A DNA stretch of 64,000 nt. It comes from Candidatus Eisenbacteria bacterium (lineage in GTDB: Bacteria; Eisenbacteria; RBG-16-71-46; CAIMUX01; JAHJDP01). The first letter of the stretch is position 1. Each line of letters opens with the position of its first letter. The stretch spans positions 25,090-89,089 of the forward strand of contig JAHJDP010000037.1 of NCBI GenBank assembly GCA_018831195.1. Direction: 5' to 3'. The translations under genes and the position numbers were made by a program. The notes under the pieces were generated by a model that had not been told where the DNA came from, did not search any database, and saw only the letters and a program-made list of their open reading frames with translations. Of this stretch, positions 18,401 to 27,067 are shown in pieces.

Positions 18401-18899
18401 GGAACAACAACCATTCATCAAATGCAAAGTTGTCGCCAAGACCAAATCCGGCCAGGAAATGATCCCCGTACAATTCGGCCGCCTTTTCACAATGTGCCCT
18501 GGTGGCGGGCATCTCACCGGCGGCTTTGGAGCGTTTGGCCGCAGCTTCCACCTCATCGAAAAACACAGAAACATCAACCCACAAATCCACGCCGGGTCTG
18601 AGTTCGACACCCTCGTAATCCGCCTCCAGAAACTTACCAACGGGGCTTTTCTTCAGAATCCAAATGGCATTGCGGAGATAGGCGTGGGCTCTGGCGGCGT
18701 CGGTGTCGGGCCAAAGAAAGGCGGCCAACGCTTCACGCGTATGGCGGCGTTGCGTTACGGCCAAATAAGCGAGAAGCGCCAATGCTTTGCGGCGTTTAAT
18801 GATAAACGGCTTTCCAGCATAAAGGACCCTTGGAGATCCCAATAGCAGTATCTTCACATCCGGCAAAGGACTCTCCAACACCCCGGCCTCCCTCTCCAT
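15486..18899 (-). CDS. SARP-type regulator with BTAD, NB-ARC ATPase and TPR domains (AfsR-like STAND protein)
   Basis: The start is ATG 18899 (1137 residues). The 23 codons further upstream are in frame but overlap the preceding gene's end. Domains in order: an OmpR/SARP winged helix (about 14-110), a bacterial transcriptional activator domain (115-265), an NB-ARC-like ATPase with P-loop LVGSGGVGKT (about 321-330), Walker B-like LLVLDNLEQL and the sensor LGTSRERL, then a C-terminal half of TPR-like helical repeats. Such STAND proteins switch between ADP and ATP forms and activate transcription when a ligand or partner binds the TPR part. The target genes are unknown. The gene lies 44 bases downstream of a nucleotidyltransferase gene, probably in the same transcript. 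Confidence 0.88.
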   Translation of the reverse strand: MEREAGVLESPLPDVKILLLGSPRVLYAGKPFIIKRRKALALLAYLAVTQRRHTREALAAFLWPDTDAARAHAYLRNAIWILKKSPVGKFLEADYEGVELRPGVDLWVDVSVFFDEVEAAAKRSKAAGEMPATRAHCEKAAELYGDHFLAGFGLGDNFAFDEWLLFQEEKCRAALIRILKFLISIHEKQNQIDRAIDYAVRLLSLDFFNESVLRRLMALYALLGRRGAALNLFEKSERLFKKEMGMSLSAETTALRDKIVFENNRIKTDSGRDRILTTNFIESPTPFLGREMELKKLHELFAMPQVRLLTLVGSGGVGKTRLATKVAGEIAGKFIDGVHFVPLAAVDSKEFLVPSILKALGAPFYHRSEAKLKKAGLTTDHWKSLLYNFLREKQMLLVLDNLEQLVGSVDVIAGIIRQAPGVKVLGTSRERLHLQGEWVMDLQGLPYPEPGTEPSQYEVYSAVQLFVQTANRMGVEFSPAPEDLAAVAGVCRRLQGSPLGIELAATWVRTLTCHEIAEELDSNFDFLVSRHENIPDRHRSLRNVFEQSWRILAKNEQTCFRRLSVFHGTFAREAAEKISGCSILTLRSLIDKSLLLPAGHEQYQIHEVLRQYAGEKLESDAGEHRATIDRYTRFYLNKLVEAGVKLKGPEQKEYLEALAREGGNIRVAWLHAAKDGLFALMTKAFLGIFLFYDIQNRYQEGADISGESLELINKRSRSTQRTLFGLLLASQGWFNKFLDPNRSRDLIERSLNCFKAPNSNTHVAFVTILAVILGRWLTLEEIQKELLKSLSIFEAEDDRWGMALSLEVLSFSLRTVDPRRALNYARQSLRLRRQIRDHWGVALSLFILGWAAEERKMYYVAGRRFQESLGIRDKLGVDPDGAVSCLASQGYVTRQTGRFIEALQIFERCLQRSRKTGNRLRIMRMLAQIAVIHYELDDFPRARLCLNEALPIAETLGTESWMGILRSLYANIFIFEGDLGEAHSHLQQVATSQPFEADDRDQTVFLVPDRELQPKNPWGHLAMARLAFREQRYQESRSSLKRAIHLSLEDRETPTWLECLVEIANIEIEKGVPDKDNRESAEKILEMVRHHPVLSPLGRRLGERNAIRPAMSEPILESVRDADKELLELSARLLCGD

Positions 18900-18943
18900 G
18901 ATTGTATACCATGAGAGGCCAAAGGGGAGATTTAAACTCGCGA

Positions 18944-19738
18944 TCACTCCGGAGAGGGCAGCCCCCATTCGCTCCGGTCAAGGGCATCCAGCTGTTGCCT
19001 GAATCGGCCCACCGCTTGATGGTGCAGTTTCAATAGATGTTCGGGGGTTTGTGGATAGGCGAGGATTTCAATTTCCTTGCGCACATCATCGGGTAGATCC
19101 CGGTCCAGATACCGAAGGCTGTAATCGTACCGTTCCGGGCAGTACCGCATCCGCAACAATTCGACGAGGGGTTTCATCGTCAAAACCTGATAGGCCAAGG
19201 CGCTCTCTGCAATATGACGCCGGTGAACACCGCGGGTCACCAGTGGCTGCAGCAGGGGAAAGGTGACCCGAAGATCGGCCAGCCTCTTTCCCATCTTCTC
19301 CCGATGCGCTTTCCAATCCAGTGAGGGAGGCTCCAGCAGCACCCCCCGATCAAAAAGAATCAGCGGTACGCCATGACGTTCGGGCTCCAGAAGACGGTCC
19401 TGAATACTCTTCTTCATCACGACAAAATCCAACATGTGATTTGGATCCGTCCCGCGCAGACGCAGTAACTCCTGTGAATGCCCATGCCAAGTTGGTTCTG
19501 GGAATCGGTAGCGCAATTCGGTCGGGGAGAGGTCATCCAAAATCTTGTGAACAAGATCAAATGTCTCCTCAACATGGTCATCTTCTACAATGACCTGCAT
19601 ATCAATATCCGAATACTCATCTGTCCGCCCCGAAGCATCGCTGCCCCCCAGCCAGGCGGCGAGAATTAGAGCGGAATCAGCAAGACCCTTGTGCAAGGTA
19701 TCGATGATATCCTGCCGGGATATCTCAAATGTGGGCAT
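18944..19738 (-). CDS. nucleotidyltransferase-domain protein (adenylyltransferase-like)
   Basis: This 264-residue protein has the nucleotidyltransferase signature GGSDASGRTDEYSDIDMQV (GS-x-DxD) at about residues 31-50 and a third acidic residue in LDFVVM later. An alpha-helical C-terminal half follows, as in streptomycin or lincosamide adenylyltransferases and small-molecule NTases. The acceptor cannot be inferred; resistance enzyme, tRNA or protein AMPylation are all open. AGGAG eight bases before ATG 19738 supports the start. It lies between an S41 protease gene (59 bases upstream) and the SARP regulator (44 bases downstream). Confidence 0.82.
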   Translation of the reverse strand: MPTFEISRQDIIDTLHKGLADSALILAAWLGGSDASGRTDEYSDIDMQVIVEDDHVEETFDLVHKILDDLSPTELRYRFPEPTWHGHSQELLRLRGTDPNHMLDFVVMKKSIQDRLLEPERHGVPLILFDRGVLLEPPSLDWKAHREKMGKRLADLRVTFPLLQPLVTRGVHRRHIAESALAYQVLTMKPLVELLRMRYCPERYDYSLRYLDRDLPDDVRKEIEILAYPQTPEHLLKLHHQAVGRFRQQLDALDRSEWGLPSPE

Positions 19739-19797
19739 GGTTGGCGCTCCTGGCTTCTATAGCCGCTGACCTCTCCTGCATTCTCCTAAATAAGTCA

Positions 19798-21174
19798 TCA
19801 ATCAGCTTCGGACCGCAATGACTCATCCTGTCGGCCATCGTTATAATGCCCGATGAGTTTGATGGGATCTCCAGCCTCATCAAGGACAACTTCGATACGG
19901 AAATAATCAGCCTCTTCAAAGCGAAAGAGTCGATCCCCCATCGGAATGGCGGCCAACTTGGACCGTCCCTCCCTTTGGTAATATAGCTGTCCCTCTTCGA
20001 CCGTCAATCGCCGGGGGCCATAAACGCCGCTATACGATTCGAGAACCGAGACATCGATGGCCACCGGATGTAGTTGTGATTCAAGCCTGACCAGATTCCA
20101 ATCGGCCAGAAAAATGGCATCCTCATCCGTTTCATGTTCCTTTATCTTTTGCAGCGCCAGCATATACGCATAGTCCAGCGCTTCCTTCTCCGGCACCACA
20201 AGATCCGGGGCGACTCCTGTACCCTCCCAATTCGTGCCGCTGATCGGGTTAATCGCCCGGCCATAAGGCACTCTGAGCATGACATTCAGTTCGGGGTAAA
20301 GCGCCGGCGCCACCGGATGGGCGCCGCCTCCGGTCGTATCACCGACGATTGTGGCCCGTTCCAGATTCTTGAGGTTATAGCTGAACTCCTCGGCTCCTGA
20401 AAATGTATATCCGCTTGTCAGGACATAGAGATCGGTGTCGGGCATGCGAGGCCCTTCAACATAAGCAGCCGTCCAAAATTGTTTGGTCGTGCCGCTCTGC
20501 CGGATATAGAAACTGTTCAGGTGTACCGGCTCTTCAAAGAAATAACCGGTGATGAGCTGGATCAAACTTGGATCACCGCCCCCGTTGTTGCGTAGATCTA
20601 TGATCAGGGCCTTGCAGTGAGCCAGAAAATTCATGGCGGCGATAGCCGTCGGACCGGCGTATTCCGCACCAATAAAGCTGTCGAAACGAAGATAGCCGAT
20701 ATTGCCTGGAAGTATCTCGACCTTCTTAAAGTCGAAGTTTGTCCGGGCAAGTTCCGTCATCCGGCGGGCCTGTGCATCCTCCGGCTCTCGTTCGGCCGTC
20801 ATCTCCGCCATTCGTTCGGGATCGATATACCGGACGCCCAGATGAAGATCATGGCTGATCGATTGCAGATCCTCGGTGAGGATCCTGGCAAACTCGGCCA
20901 CCGTCACCAGGTCATCATAGTCGCCATTCTTCAACCGGTCGCGCAGATGCCGCTCCATTTTCTCAGCGACATCGAGAAAGATATAGGTCTTATTGAGGTC
21001 GGCGCTGATGGAGTCAATGATCGCCGCGCGCTTGGCCGCATCGGCCGGCACATCTTCCGGCATCCGGCCCGCCTGAGCCCATCCCTTCGAGAGAGTCGCC
21101 AGGATGAGGGCCAGGATGAGGAAGCCGAGGTAACGGGATCCAGGACAACTTCTACCCATCTTCGTGAAGGCCAT
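19798..21174 (-). CDS. S41 family peptidase (tricorn/IRBP-like), exported
   Basis: The gene starts at ATG 21174 after GCGGAGGAATAA. The 458-residue protein has a signal peptide (YLGFLILALILATLSKGWAQA), a helical N-terminal cap and an S41 core. Recognisable are SISHDLHLGVRYID, IGYLRFDSF, ALIIDLRNNGGGDPSLI, VLTSGYTFSGAEEFSYNL with the nucleophile Ser, and VGDTTGGGAHP. A Lys usually follows the Ser in CtpA-type proteases but is absent here, so the Ser-His-Glu layout of the tricorn/IRBP-type branch is more likely, with the His in HDLHLG. A C-terminal beta-rich segment of about 90 residues (YSGVYGPRRLTVEEGQLYYQ) resembles a DUF3471-type tail. Role: periplasmic peptide or damaged-protein turnover. 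Confidence 0.88.
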   Translation of the reverse strand: MAFTKMGRSCPGSRYLGFLILALILATLSKGWAQAGRMPEDVPADAAKRAAIIDSISADLNKTYIFLDVAEKMERHLRDRLKNGDYDDLVTVAEFARILTEDLQSISHDLHLGVRYIDPERMAEMTAEREPEDAQARRMTELARTNFDFKKVEILPGNIGYLRFDSFIGAEYAGPTAIAAMNFLAHCKALIIDLRNNGGGDPSLIQLITGYFFEEPVHLNSFYIRQSGTTKQFWTAAYVEGPRMPDTDLYVLTSGYTFSGAEEFSYNLKNLERATIVGDTTGGGAHPVAPALYPELNVMLRVPYGRAINPISGTNWEGTGVAPDLVVPEKEALDYAYMLALQKIKEHETDEDAIFLADWNLVRLESQLHPVAIDVSVLESYSGVYGPRRLTVEEGQLYYQREGRSKLAAIPMGDRLFRFEEADYFRIEVVLDEAGDPIKLIGHYNDGRQDESLRSEAD

Positions 21175-21336
21175 TTATTCCTCCGCTGTCTATAATTCCA
21201 TTAAACACAATAAGATGCGCCTTATGTCCGGAGGTTTAATCATCTCCCACCGGAGGAGACGCCCGCTTCTCTCCCTGGCCTATAATACGATTATTTATGT
21301 TAGTTGTTACCTAATAAAACGACTCAGGGAGACGCC

Positions 21337-22554
21337 TCACTTCATCCTGTAGCAGATTACTTCCATTGGACCGGCTTCCTCCTCTTCGCTGAAGGAGACG
21401 CCCCGCGCATCCATGCTGGAAAGCCTCGCCAGCACCAATCCCTTGATCAATAAAACCCGCCCGTCGTTGAGAAACTCCAATCCGTCAAAGGCGGGATCGC
21501 CTTCACAAGCAATGGAGATTTCCTGCTGGTATTCACCGTTGGAATTGAAGAGGTCATAGGTCAACAAAATCCCATCGGGTTGTTCCCGTCCGCTTCGGCT
21601 ATGCTGCACCCAAAGGGCGCCGTCATCCATGACATGCATTGCTGTAATGGCTGGATCATTCGGCTCCACGTCGCGTGTTGTTTCGAAAGGTAACTGCGCT
21701 GCCCAGGTATCAAAGAGGGTGTTCCACCGGCGCAGATCCCGCGCATCCCGCTTCCACGCCGTGTATTCCCTTTCAATGGTTTTCACGAGAGTGCCGTCAG
21801 GCAAATAGACCTCAATTTTATAACGATCCCGTTCCGGTGCGACATATACTTTTCCGTCCGGACCGACCGTGTTGGCGAAAAAGAATCCCGGCAAAAGGTC
21901 CCTTTCGACCATACTTCCTTTTTGAAAATCGAGAAGGGTATGGGCTTCTTTGAAGCGAGCGATCTCTTTCCCCTCAATATCCAGGCTGCAGAGGTATTGA
22001 ATGCGGGCTTGTCCCGTTTCATTGGGAACCGAATGCTGCCCGGCCAATAGCAATGTTCCGCCGCGGCACTTGCTTCCCATCGAAGCTGTAAAACCGGTCT
22101 GCGGTCCGTCATCACCGCCGATTTCAAGCGTCGGCCGCGGTTCCCCGTCGACAGTGAGCCGGATAAATTTTCCCGGAAACAATTCCAGTATGCCGATCGT
22201 CTTATCCGGCAACATTACAAGATTCATGGGGCGCCGGACTTCACCGGGACCATCCCCCTCGCGGCCCAAGGTTCGCAGATGCTCCCCGTCGGGGGAAAAA
22301 ACCTCAACGTGGCATAGCTGATGATCCAACAAATGTACGTTTCCATTCTCTTCTGTCTGAACATCGATGAGCAGCCCGAAAAGAATATCGTCATCTTCCC
22401 CGCCAACACGCCAGAGTTCTTCCATCGCGACCGTCTTCGGCGGCAGCTCAGGTGTTGTGCTGTTGATGACATCCGCGCCGGACGCCGGAAGAGCCCCGCA
22501 GCAGGCGGCAAGCAAGAGGACCCATGCATGCCCGGACAGAATCTTCATTATCAT
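21337..22554 (-). CDS. secreted 6-bladed beta-propeller (NHL-like) protein, copy A
   Basis: The start ATG 22554 follows AAGGGAG. This 405-residue protein has a signal peptide ending near PASGA and then NHL-like blades (GNVHLLDHQLCHVEVFSPDGE, LRTLGREGDGPGEVRRPMN, KIEVYLPDGTLV). It closes with VICYRMK, nearly the same as the end of the paralogue at 25474-26727. Such propellers in FCB bacteria are periplasmic or surface proteins of unknown binding partner. The extended GREGDGPGE loop is a family hallmark. The protein has no catalytic motif. It lies divergent from the DUF5916 gene. Confidence 0.83.
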   Translation of the reverse strand: MIMKILSGHAWVLLLAACCGALPASGADVINSTTPELPPKTVAMEELWRVGGEDDDILFGLLIDVQTEENGNVHLLDHQLCHVEVFSPDGEHLRTLGREGDGPGEVRRPMNLVMLPDKTIGILELFPGKFIRLTVDGEPRPTLEIGGDDGPQTGFTASMGSKCRGGTLLLAGQHSVPNETGQARIQYLCSLDIEGKEIARFKEAHTLLDFQKGSMVERDLLPGFFFANTVGPDGKVYVAPERDRYKIEVYLPDGTLVKTIEREYTAWKRDARDLRRWNTLFDTWAAQLPFETTRDVEPNDPAITAMHVMDDGALWVQHSRSGREQPDGILLTYDLFNSNGEYQQEISIACEGDPAFDGLEFLNDGRVLLIKGLVLARLSSMDARGVSFSEEEEAGPMEVICYRMK

Positions 22555-22800
22555 CTATTGCTCCCTTGATAAATCCCTGATCGGCGATTCATTTATGATG
22601 TCTTCACCCCGGTTCTATGGGGTGCTCTTTTGGAATACGAAGTCGCCGGCGAAAAGGTTCTCCCCGCTGCGCTGATCCGGGAAAACCACCTTTTCGCAAC
22701 CAATCCGCCGCATATGACGTCTTATGAAAAGAGGAGGGGGCTTCATCGAATGTAGACTGAGGCGCCGGGTCCACAACTCTCATGATTAGAGGATGTTTCC

Positions 22801-25449
22801 ATGAAAAGGTCTCAGGCCGCTCTGCATCTATTTCTTACTCTTCTCATGATTCTGGCGGCAGTGCCGCTTCGCGCTGATGAGAAACGGGTCTGTACAACCC
22901 GCCGGATTGATGCTGAGTCCCCGGTCATTGACGGCCGGATCGATGAGCCCGTTTGGGATACGGTCGAGTGGTCCGGTGGATTCAGACAGCATTCTCCCTA
23001 TTTTGACAAGGATCCCCACCAAGAGACGGAGTTTAAGATTCTCTATGACGATGAGGCGCTCTATGTCGCCTTTAGGGCGTGGGACACCGAGCCGGATGAG
23101 ATGACCTGCCGGTTGGCCAGGAGGGATTGGTTTCCAGGTGATTGGGTCGAGATTGAGATCGACAGCCGGCATGACCGGCGTACCGGTTTTTCCTTCACCA
23201 CCAGTCTCTCAGGGACCCGTGGTGATGAGTTCATTTCCAAAGATGGAAGCGATTGGGACGCTGATTGGAATCCCGTATGGACGGCGAGAACCGCGGTCGA
23301 CGAACAGGGCTGGACGGCCGAAGTCAAAATACCTCTGAGCCAGTTGCGGTACTCCAACGAAGAAGAACAGGTTTGGGGGATTCAGGTCATGCGGCGCCTC
23401 TTTAGGAAAGAAGAGAGGTCGACCTGGCAGCCCGTCTCTCAAGATGATCCGGGTTGGGTGAGTCTGTTCGGAGAATTGCACGGGATTAAAGGTCTGCACC
23501 CGCCGCGCCGGATTGAACTGCTTCCCTACGCCATGCTGAATCACGAACGCTATGAAGAAGAAGCCCCTAATCCCTATGCCACAGGAAGCGATGAGGATTA
23601 CGATTTGGGATTGGACGGCAAGATCGGCGTAACAAATGATCTCACGTTCGATTTTACAATTAATCCTGACTTTGGCCAGGTTGAAGCCGATCCCTCCGAA
23701 GTCAACCTCACCGAGTTTGAAACCTACTTCAGCGAGAAACGCCCCTTCTTTATCGAGGGAAGCAATATCTACAATTTCCAAATCGCCCCGGCCATTACAG
23801 GTGGATCGTTCACAAGCGATAATCTTTTTTACTCCCGCCGTATCGGACGACAACCTCACGGCCGCCCGGCATTGATCGATAATGAATACGCCGATCTCCC
23901 GGACAACGCCACCATTTGGGGAGCGGGAAAGCTCTCCGGCAAGACGACGGGTGGATTGTCCATCGGTATCATGGAGGCTGTCACTGCGGAAGAACGCGCG
24001 GAGATCTCGGGGGTCGGCGGCAAGCGCAAGGAGAGTGTTGAACCTCTGACAAATTATTTTGTCGGGAGGCTCGAACAAGATCTCAGGGAAGGAGCGACCA
24101 CCTTCGGCGCGATGCTGACGGCGACGCATCGAGACATTTCCAACCACGAGCTTTTCTATCTTCATGATGCCGCTTATGGAGGCGGCCTGGATTTGACACA
24201 TAAATGGAATGATCGCTCCTACTACATCAGCGCGACCGCTCTCTTCAGCCGTGTCAGCGGGGATGAATCGGCGGTCTATTACGACCAAGTCTCTTCGGCA
24301 AGGTACTATCAGCGGCCCGATGCCGATTATGTTTCACTGGACACGACCCGGACATCTCTTGCGGGGCACGCTGGATCTATTCGTCTTGGGAAGCGGAGTC
24401 AAGAACATTTCCGTTTTGAAACAGGTGCGGCTTGGCGTTCCCCGGGGTTCGAAATCAACGATCTTGGGTATATGCGCTCGGCGGACGAATTCAATCAGTT
24501 TACATGGATTGGCTATCATTTTAATGATCCATTTTCAATATTCCGAAGATTGAGTTTCAATGGGAATCAATGGACGAACTTCGACTTCGGCGGATCAAAC
24601 ACATCGAACAGCTTTAATGTAAACTCTAGTATGACATTTAAGAGCAACTGGAGCGCCTATGCAGGATTGACATGGACTCCCGATTATATTTCGAATACCG
24701 CACTAAGAGGAGGGCCCTCGTCAAAATGGCCGGGTGAATTGTCTTATAGCTTCAACGTGAGTTCCGACAGCCGCCGCAGAATCGATTCCGCCCTGGGGGC
24801 GAACGGCGACAGGGGCGGCGACGATTATTACTCCCGCCACCAGGTCTGGGCTGATCTGAATATCCGGCCCACGGATGCCGTCAGTATAGGCATCAGTCCT
24901 TCGATGACAAAGATTGACAATGAATTGCAATATATCGATCTGGCCTCCTTCAATGGCGATAGCCGCTATATCTTCGGTAAAATGATTCGAAAGACGGCCG
25001 CCATGACACTCCGGATTGACTACTGCCTGACCCCCTCGCTGACCATTCAATTCTATGGGCAACCGTTTATTTCAACCGGCGAGTTCAGCGACCTCAAACG
25101 GATAACCGATCCCCGGGCGGATAAATACACGGATCGCTACCACACCTTTATCGACGGCGTGGAAATCACCCGATCAAATGGTGGGAATTTCTCTGTTGAC
25201 GAGGACCAAGACAGCCGGACCGATTACACTCTCGGCAATCCCGATTTCAGCTTCAAGGAATTCAACTCCAATCTGGTGCTTCGCTGGGAGTTCCGGCCCG
25301 GCTCCACATTATATCTTGTATGGAACCAGGGCCGGTCAACATCCGATTCAAATGGTGATTTCTCACTGGGTGGCGACACAAAAGATCTTTTTAATGTTCA
25401 CCCTCGCAACATCTTTCTGTTTAAAATCTCCCGATGGTTTTCCCTCTAG
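22801..25449 (+). CDS. DUF5916 outer-membrane protein with CBM9-like N-terminal domain
   Basis: AGAGGATG precedes ATG 22801. The 882-residue protein has a signal peptide, a CBM9-like carbohydrate-binding fold (about 30-215: RIDAESPVIDGRIDEPVWD, then GDWVEIEID and WTAEVKIPLSQL), and a DUF5916 region. The DUF5916 signature NPDFGQVEADPSEVNLTEFE plus EKRPFFIEGSN leads into a long beta-barrel-like C-terminus with alternating hydrophobic strands, ending in ...FKISRWFSL, a typical outer-membrane terminal Phe/Leu strand. The molecular function of DUF5916 is not established. It may be an outer-membrane channel or receptor for a glycan-linked substrate. Both flanking genes are paralogous beta-propellers pointing away or towards it. 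Confidence 0.88.
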   Translation: MKRSQAALHLFLTLLMILAAVPLRADEKRVCTTRRIDAESPVIDGRIDEPVWDTVEWSGGFRQHSPYFDKDPHQETEFKILYDDEALYVAFRAWDTEPDEMTCRLARRDWFPGDWVEIEIDSRHDRRTGFSFTTSLSGTRGDEFISKDGSDWDADWNPVWTARTAVDEQGWTAEVKIPLSQLRYSNEEEQVWGIQVMRRLFRKEERSTWQPVSQDDPGWVSLFGELHGIKGLHPPRRIELLPYAMLNHERYEEEAPNPYATGSDEDYDLGLDGKIGVTNDLTFDFTINPDFGQVEADPSEVNLTEFETYFSEKRPFFIEGSNIYNFQIAPAITGGSFTSDNLFYSRRIGRQPHGRPALIDNEYADLPDNATIWGAGKLSGKTTGGLSIGIMEAVTAEERAEISGVGGKRKESVEPLTNYFVGRLEQDLREGATTFGAMLTATHRDISNHELFYLHDAAYGGGLDLTHKWNDRSYYISATALFSRVSGDESAVYYDQVSSARYYQRPDADYVSLDTTRTSLAGHAGSIRLGKRSQEHFRFETGAAWRSPGFEINDLGYMRSADEFNQFTWIGYHFNDPFSIFRRLSFNGNQWTNFDFGGSNTSNSFNVNSSMTFKSNWSAYAGLTWTPDYISNTALRGGPSSKWPGELSYSFNVSSDSRRRIDSALGANGDRGGDDYYSRHQVWADLNIRPTDAVSIGISPSMTKIDNELQYIDLASFNGDSRYIFGKMIRKTAAMTLRIDYCLTPSLTIQFYGQPFISTGEFSDLKRITDPRADKYTDRYHTFIDGVEITRSNGGNFSVDEDQDSRTDYTLGNPDFSFKEFNSNLVLRWEFRPGSTLYLVWNQGRSTSDSNGDFSLGGDTKDLFNVHPRNIFLFKISRWFSL

Positions 25450-25473
25450 TGATTCAGAAGCAGAGAGGGAGAA

Positions 25474-26727
25474 TCAAGTACTAATCCTATAACAGATAAC
25501 TTCCAATTCCACCGGCTCCTTGGCCTCTTCTTCATCAGAAGCGCCCGTCATTCCTCGGACAGCGTCGTTGAATCCCTTCACGAGGATCATTCGCTCATCA
25601 TCCAGAAATATGACCCGGTCGCTTTCGGCATTCCCTTCACAGGCGACCTCGGCTTGATGGATAAAATTCCCATCGGCGTCAAAAACATCAAAGGTCTGCA
25701 TGACTCCCTTTGGCTGGGCATGCGTCCCGCGCGGAGTCAGCACCCACAATTCGCCGTTGTCAAAAACATAAAGGCTTGAGATGCACTCAGCATAATCCTC
25801 AGCTATAATGTCAAACTGAATCCGCTCGCCGTTAACGATCGCGACCAAGTTCTGCCCGACACGGCCCTTTTCTTCCGCCGTCCGCTTGAGGGGCTCGAAC
25901 TCCCTTTCGATGACCCGGACACGCCGGCCGTCCGGGGCATAAACGGTGACGGCATACTGGTCCCGTGACTCCGCCGTAAATATCTTTCCATCAGGTCCCA
26001 GCGCCCAGCCTCCGGGGCTGGCAAAATATTCATCCTTCTCCACAAATCTCCGGCTCACGACAGGGTCCGGGCCGGAATCCTCAATGATGCGATGCTTCTC
26101 ATTTCCATTGAACTCGACCGCGGCGATAAAACGAACACGGTTCATTCCTTGCGGAACCCGCTGCAATTGACGGCCGGAGATCGCCATATAGGAGCCGCGG
26201 CAAGCCAAATTATCCAGGAAAAAGAAGGAATCGGATCCGGGATCGCCGCCATCAAACTCGATCGAGCTTCCAGGTGTTCCATCGGGATTCAACACCACGA
26301 CGCCGCTGGGCATCAGCTGGCCGACGCCGATCCGGCCGTCCGGCAGAATGATCAGATTCGCCCCGCGCCGGAATTCACCCGGGCCATCACCTTCCCGGCC
26401 GAGCGTCCGGATATAGGTTCCATCCGGCGCATAGACCTGAATCTGGGAAAGCTGGCGATCCAGCAGGTAAACATTTCCGTCTTTGTCAGTCACCGCCTGC
26501 GAGATGACACCCAAAAGAATCTCGTCATTACTGCCAATCCGCCATTGCTCCTGACATTTCAAGGTCTCCACCCCGGAGGCGGGCTTATCTTGGTTGCGGA
26601 CATGAACGACACCGTCGACGAGCGTTTCTTCGCCGGCTCCGGCGGGTCCGGACCCGGCCAGGCCCATCAATAGAGTCATCAGGAGTACAATGATTGCCTG
26701 TAGAAAAAGATCTCCTAGGTTCTTCAC
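25474..26727 (-). CDS. secreted 6-bladed beta-propeller (NHL-like) protein, copy B
   Basis: This 417-residue protein starts at GTG 26725-26727 after an AAGGAAAGA site. A signal peptide (FLQAIIVLLMTLLMGLAGSG) precedes six NHL-like blades with the hallmark IRTLGREGDGPGEFRRGAN and KIFTAESRDQYAVTVYAPDG. Its closing VEVICYR-like segment (LEVICYRIST) matches copy A at 21337-22554. The two paralogues share the same opening order of blades and the same C-terminal tail. It converges with the DUF5916 gene, with a 24-base gap. The ligand is not predictable. Confidence 0.83.
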   Translation of the reverse strand: MKNLGDLFLQAIIVLLMTLLMGLAGSGPAGAGEETLVDGVVHVRNQDKPASGVETLKCQEQWRIGSNDEILLGVISQAVTDKDGNVYLLDRQLSQIQVYAPDGTYIRTLGREGDGPGEFRRGANLIILPDGRIGVGQLMPSGVVVLNPDGTPGSSIEFDGGDPGSDSFFFLDNLACRGSYMAISGRQLQRVPQGMNRVRFIAAVEFNGNEKHRIIEDSGPDPVVSRRFVEKDEYFASPGGWALGPDGKIFTAESRDQYAVTVYAPDGRRVRVIEREFEPLKRTAEEKGRVGQNLVAIVNGERIQFDIIAEDYAECISSLYVFDNGELWVLTPRGTHAQPKGVMQTFDVFDADGNFIHQAEVACEGNAESDRVIFLDDERMILVKGFNDAVRGMTGASDEEEAKEPVELEVICYRIST

Positions 26728-27067
26728 GTCTCTTTCCTTTCTGGGGACACTTCACCACACATTCTATAAAACACATCTCATAGGTCACGGCTAACATCAC
26801 ACACCATCTAACGCAAACGATCAGCAAAAGATATGCCCCGCAGCAATGGCATCATAACACCTTGTTTTGCAATGGGATAGAGACAAGTGTCTTTCCCCGC
26901 GCCATCCCACGGCCCTCACATTTTTCCCATATGAGGAGCGCCGGATATGGGTCCCGGCCTCAAATGGGGAGATTCCCATTCCCATCCACCATGACATTTG
27001 CGAGACTTTGGAAAGGAGCCATCAAAAATCTAAAAACACCAAGCGAATGAACACAACCTGAACTCGG
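26728..27067. other. intergenic region between divergent propeller B and NlpC/P60-like genes
   Basis: This 340-base gap separates two divergent genes and should hold both promoters. I found no consensus -35/-10 pair, hairpin or structured RNA in it. Short open frames of about 62 residues are present, but they lack ribosome sites and protein-like composition. Confidence 0.6.

Noticed and set aside
26862..27061. Two overlapping small frames upstream of the NlpC/P60-like gene
   Set aside because: No ribosome site, no hydrophobic or motif pattern; most likely chance openings.
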